Below are positions 51,139-59,677 of a stretch of DNA of 64,000 nt, one piece after another (position 1 is the stretch's first letter; each line of letters starts with the position of its first letter). A model generated the notes under the pieces. It worked only from the letters and a program-made list of their open reading frames with translations, was not told the DNA's origin and searched no databases. The stretch spans positions 1 to 64,000 of the forward strand of contig JBDTVS010000190.1 of assembly GCA_040007095.1 (NCBI GenBank). Direction: 5' to 3'. The DNA is from JBDTVS01 sp040007095. GTDB lineage: Bacteria; Acidobacteriota; Vicinamibacteria; Vicinamibacterales; CAVVIG01. Made by a program: the position numbers and the translations under genes.

Positions 51139-52514
51139 GCGGCGGCGAGGCGTTTGGCGTGCCAGTGAAGAGCTGGCGATTGGCGACGCTGGCGGGTGTC
51201 GGCATCGGGACCGCGTACGCGCTGTCGCCACTGACCGTCTGGTTCGGCGTGGCGATGGTGCTGCTGGTTGGGTCCGCGGTGATGGGCCTCGATGATCGCG
51301 AACGCCGCTGGATTCTCACGCTGCTGGTCGCCGCGATCGTCCTGCGGCTGGCCGCCATCGGCGGCTTGTTCCTGCTGACCAATCACGGTCAGCTGCCGTT
51401 TGGCAGCTTTTTCGGCGACGAGGAATACTTCATCAAGCGATCGATCTGGCTCCGGAATGTCGCGCTCGGCATTCCCGTCCACGGCGCGGACCTGATCTAC
51501 GCCTTCGACGAATACAGCGCGACCAGTTACCTGTACGTGCTGGCGTTCATCCAGGTCCTCGTCGGGCCCTCGCCCTATGGCGCGCACCTGCTTGGCGTGG
51601 CGTTCTACCTCACCGGGAGCGTGATTCTGTATCGAATCGCCAGGCCTGCCTTTGGGCGGATGCCGGCGCTCGTCGGGTTCGGACTGCTCCTGTTTCTCCC
51701 GAGCCTGTTCGCCTGGTCGATCTCCGCCTTGAAAGAACCGCTGTTCTTTCTGCTCACGGCTTCGAGCCTGTCGCTGGTTCTCCGGGTCATTCGTGGCACA
51801 GGCGCGTGGCGCCGTCTGCTGGCAGGGACCGCTGTCGCGGCGATAGCGATCGCCATCGAAACGGTTCGGCCCGCCGGTGGAGTGTTGAGCATCGCCAGCC
51901 TCACCTGCGGCGTGGTCTTTGCGGCCCTGGTCAGGCGGCCGCGACTGCTGATCGTGTCGATGGCCGCCTTGCCGATTGTCGCCGGGGCCGTGCTGGCGTA
52001 TCCCGAAGTGCAATTGAAGGCGTACTCCAGCGTGCAGGCCGCCGCCAGGCAGCATTGGGGGCACGTCGCGACCCCCGGTTACGTCTATCGATTGCTCGAC
52101 GAACGCTTCTATCCGGACCGGTCGGAAATTGCCGACATCGAATTTCGCGAGAGCGCGAAGTTCGTCGCACGCGCGATCGGGAAGTATCTGACCGTCCCGC
52201 TGCCTTGGGAAGTCCAGTCGCGTCCGGCACTGGCGTATGTGCCAGAGCAGATCATCTGGTACATCCTGGTCGCACTTCTTCCGGCCGGCGTGGTATTCGC
52301 GTGCCGGCGCGATCCGCTCACTGCGGGTCTGCTGTTCGCCCACGCGCTGATCGCGGCCGTCACCGTCGCGCTGATCAGCGGCAACGTCGGCACGCTGGTG
52401 CGCCACCGCGGTCTGGCGCTGCCGTATCTCGTCTGGCTGAGCGCGGTGGGTGTCTGCGGCCTGATCTCGCATGCGACCCGCTTCGGGCGCACTGCCGGCT
52501 CTCCATCGTTCTGA
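51135..52514 (+). CDS. Polytopic membrane protein, GT-C or polymerase-like
   Basis: A 459-residue protein with about ten hydrophobic segments. The first large loop has F-F-G-D-E-E-Y-F-I-K-R-S, an acidic motif of the kind found in the first outer loop of GT-C transferases. L-K-E-P-L-F-F-L-L-T and R-P-A-G-G also recur in this type of membrane protein. It may transfer a polyprenyl-linked sugar or polymerise repeat units; sequence alone does not decide. No Wzx flippase was found in the window, so a Wzy role is less likely. It sits 14 bp before the DUF4330 gene. Confidence 0.68.
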   Translation: MSGGEAFGVPVKSWRLATLAGVGIGTAYALSPLTVWFGVAMVLLVGSAVMGLDDRERRWILTLLVAAIVLRLAAIGGLFLLTNHGQLPFGSFFGDEEYFIKRSIWLRNVALGIPVHGADLIYAFDEYSATSYLYVLAFIQVLVGPSPYGAHLLGVAFYLTGSVILYRIARPAFGRMPALVGFGLLLFLPSLFAWSISALKEPLFFLLTASSLSLVLRVIRGTGAWRRLLAGTAVAAIAIAIETVRPAGGVLSIASLTCGVVFAALVRRPRLLIVSMAALPIVAGAVLAYPEVQLKAYSSVQAAARQHWGHVATPGYVYRLLDERFYPDRSEIADIEFRESAKFVARAIGKYLTVPLPWEVQSRPALAYVPEQIIWYILVALLPAGVVFACRRDPLTAGLLFAHALIAAVTVALISGNVGTLVRHRGLALPYLVWLSAVGVCGLISHATRFGRTAGSPSF

Positions 52515-52527
52515 GGGGCAAAGTCTG

Positions 52528-53667
52528 ATGGCGATTGTCGATGATCGCGGCCGCCTCGGCGGCCGCCTCAACCTGGTGGACGCGATCGTCGCTCTGGTCA
52601 TCGTCGTGCTGATTCCGATGGCCTACGGTGCGTATCTGCTGTTTCAGACCCCGCAGCCAAAGCTGCTCGGCATCGAACCAGCCAGGCTGTATCCCGGGCC
52701 GAACCTGCGGATCGCCATCAACGGGCAGAATCTTCGGCCGTTCATGCGCGTGTCGTTCGACACGGTCCAGGGCCGCACCTTCCAGATCGGCAGCACCAAA
52801 AGCGCGTCGGTCGATTTGCCCGATCTCGCTCCGGGCACCTATGACGTCGTGTTGTACGACTACATGCAGGAGGTGGCTCGGCTGCCCAAGGCGCTGACCA
52901 TCCTCCCGCAGGCGGCTGTGTCGATCCTCGACATGCAGGTGGCCGGCTCGTTCAAGCAGCTGTCTGACGCCCAGGCCAGCGAGTTGAAGAGTGGCACGGG
53001 ATTCCCGTCAACCGGCCCGATTGCCGAAATCGTCAGTGTCGGGTCGAAAGTGCCGGGCCAGTTACGCGTGCGCGCCGGGGATGTCACGCTTGGAGTGCCA
53101 ACCGATCAGACCGACTTGCCCGCGACACTCAAGCTGAAGTGTTGGCTGGCCACCAATCCTGACGGATCCGTCCGGTGCATGATGTCTGGCCCCGTTCAGC
53201 CGGCCGCCGTCGCGCCCGACTCCGTGTTGACGCTCGCCGGACCATCGGGACTGGTGAACTTCCAAATCAGCGAAGTACATCTCGCATCGAGTCCCCAGAC
53301 AGTTCAGGCGCGCGTTCGCTTCATCGTCACGTCCGAGTTGCTCGCCGCCATGAAAGCCGGCGACGTGGACACGAGTCCGAATGCGCGCGCCGAAGCGCAT
53401 GGGGCAACACTCCTCGCGCTCGGGGCCGCGCGTGCCGTATCAGCGGCGGAGGCAGGCGCGCGTATGCCGCTCGGCGGCGGGGCGCGTGTCGTCGACGCGA
53501 CCGTACAGGTGCCGCTGGAGCCGACCGGCGGCGGCTGGACGTATAAGGACCAGCCATTCAAGACCGGGGCTCCATTCACCTTCGAAACGTCTCGCTATAT
53601 CGTGCAGGGCGAAGTCAGCGATGCCATGCTGAGCTCGCTGTCTCCGAAGGAGCCGGCGGGCCGGTGA
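52528..53667 (+). CDS. DUF4330 membrane-anchored protein with IPT/TIG-like domain
   Basis: A 379-residue protein. It opens M-A-I-V-D-D-R-G-R-L-G-G-R-L-N-L-V-D-A, the DUF4330 start, followed by one membrane helix. Residues about 45-130 look like an IPT/TIG-type beta domain (E-P-A-R-L-Y-P-G-P-N-L, then V-D-L-P-D-L-A-P-G-T-Y-D-V). The C-terminus reads P-F-T-F-E-T-S-R-Y-I-V-Q-G, again DUF4330-like. Between them lies a large beta-rich region. It probably faces the periplasm. Function is unknown; its position among glycosyltransferases suggests a structural or chain-handling role. Confidence 0.78.
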   Translation: MAIVDDRGRLGGRLNLVDAIVALVIVVLIPMAYGAYLLFQTPQPKLLGIEPARLYPGPNLRIAINGQNLRPFMRVSFDTVQGRTFQIGSTKSASVDLPDLAPGTYDVVLYDYMQEVARLPKALTILPQAAVSILDMQVAGSFKQLSDAQASELKSGTGFPSTGPIAEIVSVGSKVPGQLRVRAGDVTLGVPTDQTDLPATLKLKCWLATNPDGSVRCMMSGPVQPAAVAPDSVLTLAGPSGLVNFQISEVHLASSPQTVQARVRFIVTSELLAAMKAGDVDTSPNARAEAHGATLLALGAARAVSAAEAGARMPLGGGARVVDATVQVPLEPTGGGWTYKDQPFKTGAPFTFETSRYIVQGEVSDAMLSSLSPKEPAGR

Positions 53668-54092
53668 CATTCCCGAGACGATCGATCGCGTGGTGGTCCC
53701 TGGCTGAGAACGCGGCCTCAACCTTGACGCGGCCGCGATGCGATGTGGCGCGCTCCGATGTCGAAGTCGAACGGTTGCTGACCGACAGTTGGCTGTTCGC
53801 AGTCGGCCGGGCGGTCGCGGCGAGGGTCCGTCGCGCGTGGATCGAATCACGAACGTCCCGCTGGTCGCAACCAATCGTTGGGGACTGGGCGCGCCTTTCG
53901 CCGTCAGGCCGCGTCCGCATGACCGGGTTCATCGCCGTCGTAAGCGCCGTGACCGCGCTCGCGCTCCGGGCGGTCGGTTCGGCGCACATGCGGTGGTTCG
54001 ACGCGATCCTTCCGGCCGGGATGGTCGTCGCGGGCGCGATCGTTGCCGCCGCCGCCCGGCCCATTGCCCGTGCCGTCGCGGATAAGCACTAG
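53664..54092 (+). CDS. Small membrane protein of unknown function
   Basis: A 142-residue protein with a soluble, basic N-terminal half (W-W-S-L-A-E-N-A-A near the start) and two membrane helices near the C-terminus (about residues 88-103 and 113-130). I do not recognise the family. The GTG start overlaps the DUF4330 stop and its stop overlaps the next GT start (TAGTG), so it is locked into the operon and may partner the DUF4330 protein. Confidence 0.7.
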   Translation: MTFPRRSIAWWSLAENAASTLTRPRCDVARSDVEVERLLTDSWLFAVGRAVAARVRRAWIESRTSRWSQPIVGDWARLSPSGRVRMTGFIAVVSAVTALALRAVGSAHMRWFDAILPAGMVVAGAIVAAAARPIARAVADKH

Positions 54093-55222
54093 TGCCGTCG
54101 AAACCGATTCGCGTGCTGGCGCTGTCGCCGATTCCGGAGGAGGGCGCCGGTTGTCGTTTTCGCATTGCACAGTTCATCCCCTACCTCGAATCGGTCGGGA
54201 TCTCCGTCACGCTCAACTCCCTGTTCACCCCGGAATTCTTTCGTCTGGTGTACAAGCGCGGGCATTATGTGCGGAAGGCCGTGACGTTTGCGGCCCTCTC
54301 GCTCAAACGGCTCGACTCGCTGCGCGATGCGCCCCAGTTCGATCTGATTTTCATCTACCGGGAGATCTTTCCGATCGGTCCGGCGATGGTCGAGCGCCTG
54401 CTGGCGCTGCGCCGTCGTCCGCCAATCGTCTTCGACTTCGACGACGCGATTTTTCTGCCGAGCGTGAGCGACGCCAATCGTCTGATCGGCGCGTTGAAGC
54501 GGCCGCAGAAGGTCGAGTCGATCATCCGGCGCAGCCGGCATGTCATTGCGGGCAATGAGTATCTGGCCGGGTACGCGCGGCGGTTCAATCCTGATGTGAC
54601 GATGATTCCAACCTGCGTGGACACGGAGCGCTTCGTGCCGGCGCCCGATGCGGCCCCGAAGATGTCGCCCACGGCGCGCGACCTCACCGTCGGCTGGATC
54701 GGCAGTCCGACGACCGCGTCCTACATCCGCAGCCTGGCGGGCGTGCTGCAGCGGGTGAGAGATCGGCACCCGTTCACGTTGCGGGTCAGCGGCACCGGCG
54801 GGCCGTTCGAGTTGCCCGGCCTCTCGGTCGACAACCTGACGTGGTCGCTCGATCGGGAAGTCGAGCTGTTCAATACCTGCGACGTGGGCGTCTACCCGCT
54901 CGCCGACGATGAATGGTCGAAAGGCAAGTGTGGTTTCAAGGCGATCGAGTTCATGGCGTGCGGCGTACCGGTCGTCGCGGCGGCTGTCGGCGTCAACCGG
55001 GAGATCATCCAGGACGGCGAGAATGGCTTCCTTGCGTCGACGGCCGACGAATGGGTCGATAAGTTGACACGGCTGTTGATGGACCCCGGGCTCAGACGGC
55101 GCTTCGCCGCGGCGGGCCGCCGGACCGTCGAGGAACGATACTCGCTCCACACCAACGCGCCGAAGCTCGCGGCGACGCTCAGGGCGGTCGCCGAGGGCCA
55201 GTCGACCCACCGGGACGGATGA
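54092..55222 (+). CDS. GT4-like glycosyltransferase
   Basis: A 376-residue GT-B enzyme. The N-terminal domain has S-P-I-P-E-E-G-A-G-C-R-F-R-I and V-F-D-F-D-D-A-I-F-L. The C-terminal domain has W-I-G-S-P-T-T-A, G-K-C-G-F-K-A-I-E-F-M-A-C-G-V-P-V-V and D-G-E-N-G-F, typical of a GT4 subgroup with a Lys-rich donor loop. GTG 54092 overlaps the preceding stop. It overlaps the WbpB-like gene by four bases. Confidence 0.85.
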   Translation: MPSKPIRVLALSPIPEEGAGCRFRIAQFIPYLESVGISVTLNSLFTPEFFRLVYKRGHYVRKAVTFAALSLKRLDSLRDAPQFDLIFIYREIFPIGPAMVERLLALRRRPPIVFDFDDAIFLPSVSDANRLIGALKRPQKVESIIRRSRHVIAGNEYLAGYARRFNPDVTMIPTCVDTERFVPAPDAAPKMSPTARDLTVGWIGSPTTASYIRSLAGVLQRVRDRHPFTLRVSGTGGPFELPGLSVDNLTWSLDREVELFNTCDVGVYPLADDEWSKGKCGFKAIEFMACGVPVVAAAVGVNREIIQDGENGFLASTADEWVDKLTRLLMDPGLRRRFAAAGRRTVEERYSLHTNAPKLAATLRAVAEGQSTHRDG

Positions 55223-56184
55223 TGGCCGAACACCCGATCCAGAATTTCGCGCTCACCGGCGCCGCCGGATATGTGGCCCCGCGGCACCTCCAGGCCATCC
55301 GGGACACCGGCCATCGGCTCATCGCGGCCGTCGATCCACACGACGCCGTAGGCATCCTCGACCGCTATTCGTTCGAGGTCCGGTTTTTCACCGAGATCGA
55401 ACGCTTCGACCGGCACCTCGAGAAACTTCGGCGTGGACCCGAGGAGCGCCGCATCCACTACGTCAGTATCTGCTCGCCGAACTACCTGCACGACGCGCAT
55501 ATCCGGTTGGCGCTGCGGGTGGGCGCGCACGTCATTTGCGAGAAGCCGCTGGTGATCAATCCGTGGAACCTGGATGCGTTGGCGGAGCTCGAGGAAGAGA
55601 CCGGGTGCCGCGTGTCCACGGTCCTGCAGCTGCGGGTGCATCCGCAGCTCATCGCGCTACGCGATCGGCTGAGCGCCGACCCGTCGCGTCGCTACGATGT
55701 ATCTCTGACCTACATCACCGGGCGGGGCGGCTGGTATCACGTCTCCTGGAAAGGCCGCGAGGATCGCTCCGGCGGGATCGTCACCAACATCGGCATTCAT
55801 TTCTTCGACCTGCTGCTGTGGCTCTTCGGCCCCATCCGTTCGTCGGAAGTGCACCTGCGCGAGCCGCAGCGCGCCGCCGGCGTGCTCGATCTCGCCCGTG
55901 CGGACGTGCGTTGGTTTCTCTCGACTGAACGCGCTGACCTCCCGTTTGCGTTGCAGCCAGGCGGGAAAGCCACCTTCAGAGCAATCACTGTCGACGGCGA
56001 GGACGTCGAGTTCAGCGAGGGGTTCGCCGACCTGCACACCCGCGTCTACGAAGAAGTGCTGGCGGGACGGGGCTTCGGCATCGCCGATGCGAGGCCGTCG
56101 GTAGAGCTGACGTCGCAGATCCGGCAGGCGGCCGTTCGGCCCGCAACAGCACGGGCCCATCCGAAGGCGGCGGTGCGTGGCTGA
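55219..56184 (+). CDS. wbpB: UDP-GlcNAcA 3-oxidase, Gfo/Idh/MocA family (WbpB/WlbA-like)
   Basis: A 321-residue protein that begins with N-F-A-L-T-G-A-A-G-Y-V-A-P-R-H-L-Q-A-I, then A-A-V-D-P-H-D-A-V-G-I-L and E-R-F-D-R-H-L-E-K-L-R, an arrangement specific to WbpB/WlbA. The catalytic E-K-P motif follows I-C, and G-I-H-F-F-D-L-L-L-W is in the C-terminal half. It oxidises C3 of UDP-GlcNAcA to the keto sugar used by WbpE. The wbpD homologue overlaps its end, while wbpA and wbpE lie about 39 kb upstream. Start ATG 55219 overlaps the previous gene (ATGA). Confidence 0.92.
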   Translation: MMAEHPIQNFALTGAAGYVAPRHLQAIRDTGHRLIAAVDPHDAVGILDRYSFEVRFFTEIERFDRHLEKLRRGPEERRIHYVSICSPNYLHDAHIRLALRVGAHVICEKPLVINPWNLDALAELEEETGCRVSTVLQLRVHPQLIALRDRLSADPSRRYDVSLTYITGRGGWYHVSWKGREDRSGGIVTNIGIHFFDLLLWLFGPIRSSEVHLREPQRAAGVLDLARADVRWFLSTERADLPFALQPGGKATFRAITVDGEDVEFSEGFADLHTRVYEEVLAGRGFGIADARPSVELTSQIRQAAVRPATARAHPKAAVRG

Positions 56185-56755
56185 GTATTTCGCGCACGAG
56201 TCCTGTTACGTCGACGATCGCTGCGAAATCGGCGCCGGGACGAAGATCTGGCACTTCACGCACGTGATGACCGGTGCCCGCATCGGCCGCCGCTGCAACA
56301 TCGGCCAGAACGTGGTCATCTCACCGGACGTGGTGATCGGCGACAACGTGAAGATCCAGAACAACGTGTCCGTCTACACCGGCGTGATCCTGGAAGACGA
56401 CGTGTTCTGCGGCCCCTCGATGGTGTTCACGAACGTGATCAACCCGCGCAGTCATGTGTCGCGCAAGGACGAGTACCGGCCGACGCTGGTGAAGCGTGGT
56501 GCGACCCTCGGCGCCAACTCGACCATCGTCTGCGGCCATACCATCGGGACCTATGCCTTTGTCGGGGCTGGTACGGTGGTCACTCACGACGTGCCGGACT
56601 ACGCGCTCGTTGTCGGTAATCCCGGGCGGATTGTCGGCTGGGTGTGCCAGTGCGGCGTCAAGCTGACGGATGCTGCTGTCCCGGGCGACGCTGGCTGTCG
56701 TGAGTGCGGTAGCCGCTACCGTGCCAACGGTGTGTCGCTGACGCGGATCGGATGA
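56177..56755 (+). CDS. wbpD: UDP-2-acetamido-3-amino-glucuronate N-acetyltransferase (WbpD-like)
   Basis: A 192-residue left-handed beta-helix acetyltransferase with hexapeptide repeats: I-G-A-G-T-K-I-W-H-F-T-H-V near the N-terminus, I-G-R-R-C-N-I-G-Q-N, I-Q-N-N-V-S-V-Y-T-G-V and V-F-T-N-V-I-N-P-R-S. These are WbpD/WlbB hallmarks. The C-terminal C-x-C and C-x-x-C cysteines suggest a small zinc ribbon tail. It uses acetyl-CoA to finish the diacetamido-glucuronate. GTG 56177 overlaps wbpB by 8 bp. Confidence 0.92.
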   Translation: MAEYFAHESCYVDDRCEIGAGTKIWHFTHVMTGARIGRRCNIGQNVVISPDVVIGDNVKIQNNVSVYTGVILEDDVFCGPSMVFTNVINPRSHVSRKDEYRPTLVKRGATLGANSTIVCGHTIGTYAFVGAGTVVTHDVPDYALVVGNPGRIVGWVCQCGVKLTDAAVPGDAGCRECGSRYRANGVSLTRIG

Positions 56756-56759
56756 CAGC

Positions 56760-58007
56760 GTGACGAAGCGCACCGCCTTCCTGATTGCGGCCCCGCTGCT
56801 CGGCCTGTTCTTCGTCGTCGCGGCGATCGAGGCGGCCGCGAATGTCTATCTCTACGTGAGGGACGGCCGCTACATTCCGGCCCGTCAGCGCCTCGACACG
56901 ATCGGGAACACTTTCACGAACAGCGTGACGAGACAGAGAAGCGACTGTCGGTATGCGGACACGTTGTTTCCGCATCCGTATGTGGGATTCGTGCACCACG
57001 CCAACCCGCCGTGTAACCTGTCGGTCAACAACGTCGGGTTGTTCGGTCCGGATTTTCCGTCCGAGAAGCCGGAGGATCGGTTCGTCATTCTGGTCACCGG
57101 CGGATCCGTGGCGGCTCAGTTCGCGAGCCCGGGGCCTGAACGCGTGCCGTACCTCGAATCGATCCTGAATCGGGAGTACGTGTCGCCGAACGGCCGGCCG
57201 TTTCTGCTTCTCAACGGCGCCGATGGCTCGTGGCACCAGCCGCAGCAGGCCATCCTGTTTCTGCTCTACGCCGACGCGGTCCACGCCGTCGTGACGCTCG
57301 ACGGCTACAACGAGCGCTACATGGTGGGTGCGGGGGTGCGGTTCGAGTTTCCGGCCAACAACTTCATGGACGCGAATCCGCTCGTGAACAGCGCCTACTC
57401 GTACGTTGTGAAGCAGTGGATCCTCGGCAGGCTGTACGGCTATGCGGCGGCCAACCGATTGCTCTCCCGCTCGGAAGCCGCGTACATCGTCCTGGCGCGG
57501 ATCGACGCCTCGCTCCGCCAGCAACTGCAGTCGGCTCAGCCCAAAACCACGATTAACACCATCTTTCAATTGCCGTCTGATTGGGACGAAGAACACCGCG
57601 TCGCCTGGGCCGATCGACAGTATCGGAAATACATTCGGGCGATGGACGCGATCGGCGTGCAGAATGGGACACTCTTCGCGCACTTCCTGCAGCCGGTACC
57701 CGCGATTGGCAAGACCTTGACGGAGGAGGAGAAGGCGGTCGTAGGCGATTTGAGCTACCGGGCGCGCTACCAACGGATCATGAGCGACGTCCTCAGTCTG
57801 GCCGACGATGGCACGCCGATCTTCAGCTTGCTGGATCTGTTCGAGCACAACCCTCGCACGCTCTATGCTGATGTGATTCACTTGCGGCAGATGCCAGACG
57901 GTGCCAGCGAGGGCTATCAGTTGATGGCACAGCGGATGGCGACGGTATTGGCGCGAACGTGGCAGCTCCGGCCCAAAGGATCGGCGCCCGGTGTTGCGCG
58001 TCAATGA
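56760..58007 (+). CDS. SGNH/GDSL-like membrane-anchored protein
   Basis: A 415-residue protein with an N-terminal membrane anchor at about residues 7-28. Its SGNH elements are V-T-G-G-S-V-A-A-Q-F (Ser), L-D-G-Y-N-E (Asn) and D-V-I-H-L-R (Asp/His). The region in between is longer and more divergent than in the SGNH protein at 34663. It is probably a periplasmic esterase or acyltransferase acting on the glycan (inference). GTG 56760 starts four bases after the wbpD stop. Two repeat elements follow. Confidence 0.75.
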   Translation: MTKRTAFLIAAPLLGLFFVVAAIEAAANVYLYVRDGRYIPARQRLDTIGNTFTNSVTRQRSDCRYADTLFPHPYVGFVHHANPPCNLSVNNVGLFGPDFPSEKPEDRFVILVTGGSVAAQFASPGPERVPYLESILNREYVSPNGRPFLLLNGADGSWHQPQQAILFLLYADAVHAVVTLDGYNERYMVGAGVRFEFPANNFMDANPLVNSAYSYVVKQWILGRLYGYAAANRLLSRSEAAYIVLARIDASLRQQLQSAQPKTTINTIFQLPSDWDEEHRVAWADRQYRKYIRAMDAIGVQNGTLFAHFLQPVPAIGKTLTEEEKAVVGDLSYRARYQRIMSDVLSLADDGTPIFSLLDLFEHNPRTLYADVIHLRQMPDGASEGYQLMAQRMATVLARTWQLRPKGSAPGVARQ

Positions 58008-58013
58008 CGAACA

Positions 58014-58173
58014 GCAGCCCGTGGTAAAAGTCCGTCTGCATCCGACGAGCGCTGCATCCCGCCTCGCGGCGTGGCTCAACGCTCAAATACTCCCGGTATT
58101 CTCGCGTTTCGCGCCTTGCGATCCGGGCGCATCGCCCGCCTCGGTGCGACGACGGACCTTCACCATGGGCAGC
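58014..58173. repeat. Core-sharing MITE-like element, GCAGCCCGTGG termini, copy 2
   Basis: A 160-bp second copy of the element at 32561-32720, same orientation and length, with about a dozen base differences by eye. The left terminus GCAGCCCGTGGTAAAAGTCC is unchanged; the right end reads CACCATGGGCAGC rather than CACCACGGGCTGC. Together with the next element it fills the 331-bp gap 58008-58338. Confidence 0.88.
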
Positions 58174-58337
58174 TAGTGTCGTGTCTCAGAAGTTCGTTGT
58201 CGTTTTCCGGGCGGGGCATCCCGCCTCGCTGCGTTGCTCATCGCTCACTTATGCCCAATAAGCTCGCTCTTCGCGCCTTGCGATCCGGGCGCCGCGCCCG
58301 GAAAATTCGCCAACGAACTTCTGAGACACGACACTAG
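58173..58337. repeat. Core-sharing MITE-like element, CTAGTGTCGTG termini
   Basis: A 165-bp element with perfect 27-bp terminal inverted repeats starting CTAGTGTCGTGTCTCAGAAG; the arms extend imperfectly through TTTTCCGGGCG to about 45 bp. Its interior holds the shared core GCATCCCGCCTCGCTGCGTT from 58216 and CTTGCGATCCGGGCGC. It abuts the element at 58014-58173, sharing one base, and ends directly before the GTG start at 58339. Confidence 0.9.
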
Positions 58338-58338
58338 C

Positions 58339-59646
58339 GTGTCTGAGCGAGTACGGTCGTTGGAAGATGTCGAAAGTCGCGGTGTCGCCAAGAATCAGTC
58401 GGCAGTGTTTGATATCGCGGGGTACTATTACGAGCAGCGTCACCGGATCGTGGAAGACGCGAGTATCCTCAACGCTCTCATCGACGCCACGCGGGCCGGA
58501 CACGATCTGACCACTCAACAGTGGGCGCAGTGGTACAGTGTCGCTCTTGGCTTCCAGCCGGATCTGGTCGTCGAGCTTGGACGTTCCAAAGGTAATTCGA
58601 CGGCGCTCTTCTGTCAGGCGGCGTGGCGGCTCGGTGGCACACGGGTCGTCAGTCTTTGTAACAGCCGGGACTGGGTCGATGAAACCCTTCCCCGCTTGCG
58701 GACGGTGGTGCCGGCGGGTTGGTTCGACGCGCTCGACGCGAGGATCAGCGACATTCTTGACGTCGATTACGAAACGGTCGTGAAGGGCGCGCAACGCGTC
58801 CTGCTGCTATGGGACGCACACGGATTCGAGATTGCGGAAATCGTCCTCGGCCGGATCCTTCCGCTGATCGCCGACCGGCCGCACCTTGTATTGATGCACG
58901 ACATCAGCGACAACCGATACGCCGGGGTATCGCGGTCCTATGACGGCCAGCCGCTATGGAAGGGCTCGACGTGGGACAAGGGCACCGGGCGATCGACCAA
59001 CCGTGTCAACATCGGGTGGATGACCTCGTTGCAGGATCAGGTGATTGCCGTCGCGGACTTCGCGTCGCGAAACGACATCGAGATCGGTTCAGCCGATCAC
59101 GAATATGCGATGTTCCTGCGTGCGCGCGCCAGCGATGGCGACGACATGCGACGAGTGCTCGGCGACCGCTTTTTCTCGCCCCTGGCTCACTGGGCGTTCT
59201 TTTCCCTGACTGGGCGGCAGCCGCCGTTCCATTTCCCCGCCGTCCAGCACAGGTTTCGACACCAGGTCGAGGTCGACTTGCGAGACATTCACCCGAAGCG
59301 CTGGTTCGGCGCGGCTCGGCCGCTGCCTCGGGTGATCGAGACGAGCGCAGTCCCCTGGGCCTATGCGTCGGTGATCGCCGTGAGCGCGCGACGCGAACCT
59401 CCGGCAGGCGTCCGGCGATCGCTGAGGCTTCGCGTCCACGTGGATCAGGCGGCGGTCGGGATCGGATTGTTGAACGCGGATCGATCGGCCTTTCTTCAGT
59501 CCAGGCGGCTGCTTCCCGAAGTCGACCCGCAGACGGTATGGCTGGCCATCGATGATCCCGCGACGGTTGGGCCTCTCGTGGTGCACACCTGGGACGAACC
59601 AAAGCCCGGCCGGGCACGAATCGACGAGATCGTGATGGTTTGGTAG
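58339..59646 (+). CDS. Class I SAM methyltransferase with C-terminal extension
   Basis: A 435-residue protein. Residues about 60-210 form a Methyltransf_24/CmcI-like domain: P-D-L-V-V-E-L-G-R-S-K-G-N-S-T-A-L-F near residue 75, V-V-S-L-C-N-S-R-D-W, L-L-L-W-D-A-H-G and L-M-H-D-I-S-D-N. The last 130 residues look like a beta-rich accessory domain and are not recognised. The frame is open upstream into the repeat, but the GTG at 58339 is the first start after it and is preferred. It probably methylates a glycan precursor (inference). Confidence 0.75.
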   Translation: MSERVRSLEDVESRGVAKNQSAVFDIAGYYYEQRHRIVEDASILNALIDATRAGHDLTTQQWAQWYSVALGFQPDLVVELGRSKGNSTALFCQAAWRLGGTRVVSLCNSRDWVDETLPRLRTVVPAGWFDALDARISDILDVDYETVVKGAQRVLLLWDAHGFEIAEIVLGRILPLIADRPHLVLMHDISDNRYAGVSRSYDGQPLWKGSTWDKGTGRSTNRVNIGWMTSLQDQVIAVADFASRNDIEIGSADHEYAMFLRARASDGDDMRRVLGDRFFSPLAHWAFFSLTGRQPPFHFPAVQHRFRHQVEVDLRDIHPKRWFGAARPLPRVIETSAVPWAYASVIAVSARREPPAGVRRSLRLRVHVDQAAVGIGLLNADRSAFLQSRRLLPEVDPQTVWLAIDDPATVGPLVVHTWDEPKPGRARIDEIVMVW

Positions 59647-59677
59647 ATCATTGATACAGACTTGGACGAGGACTTTC

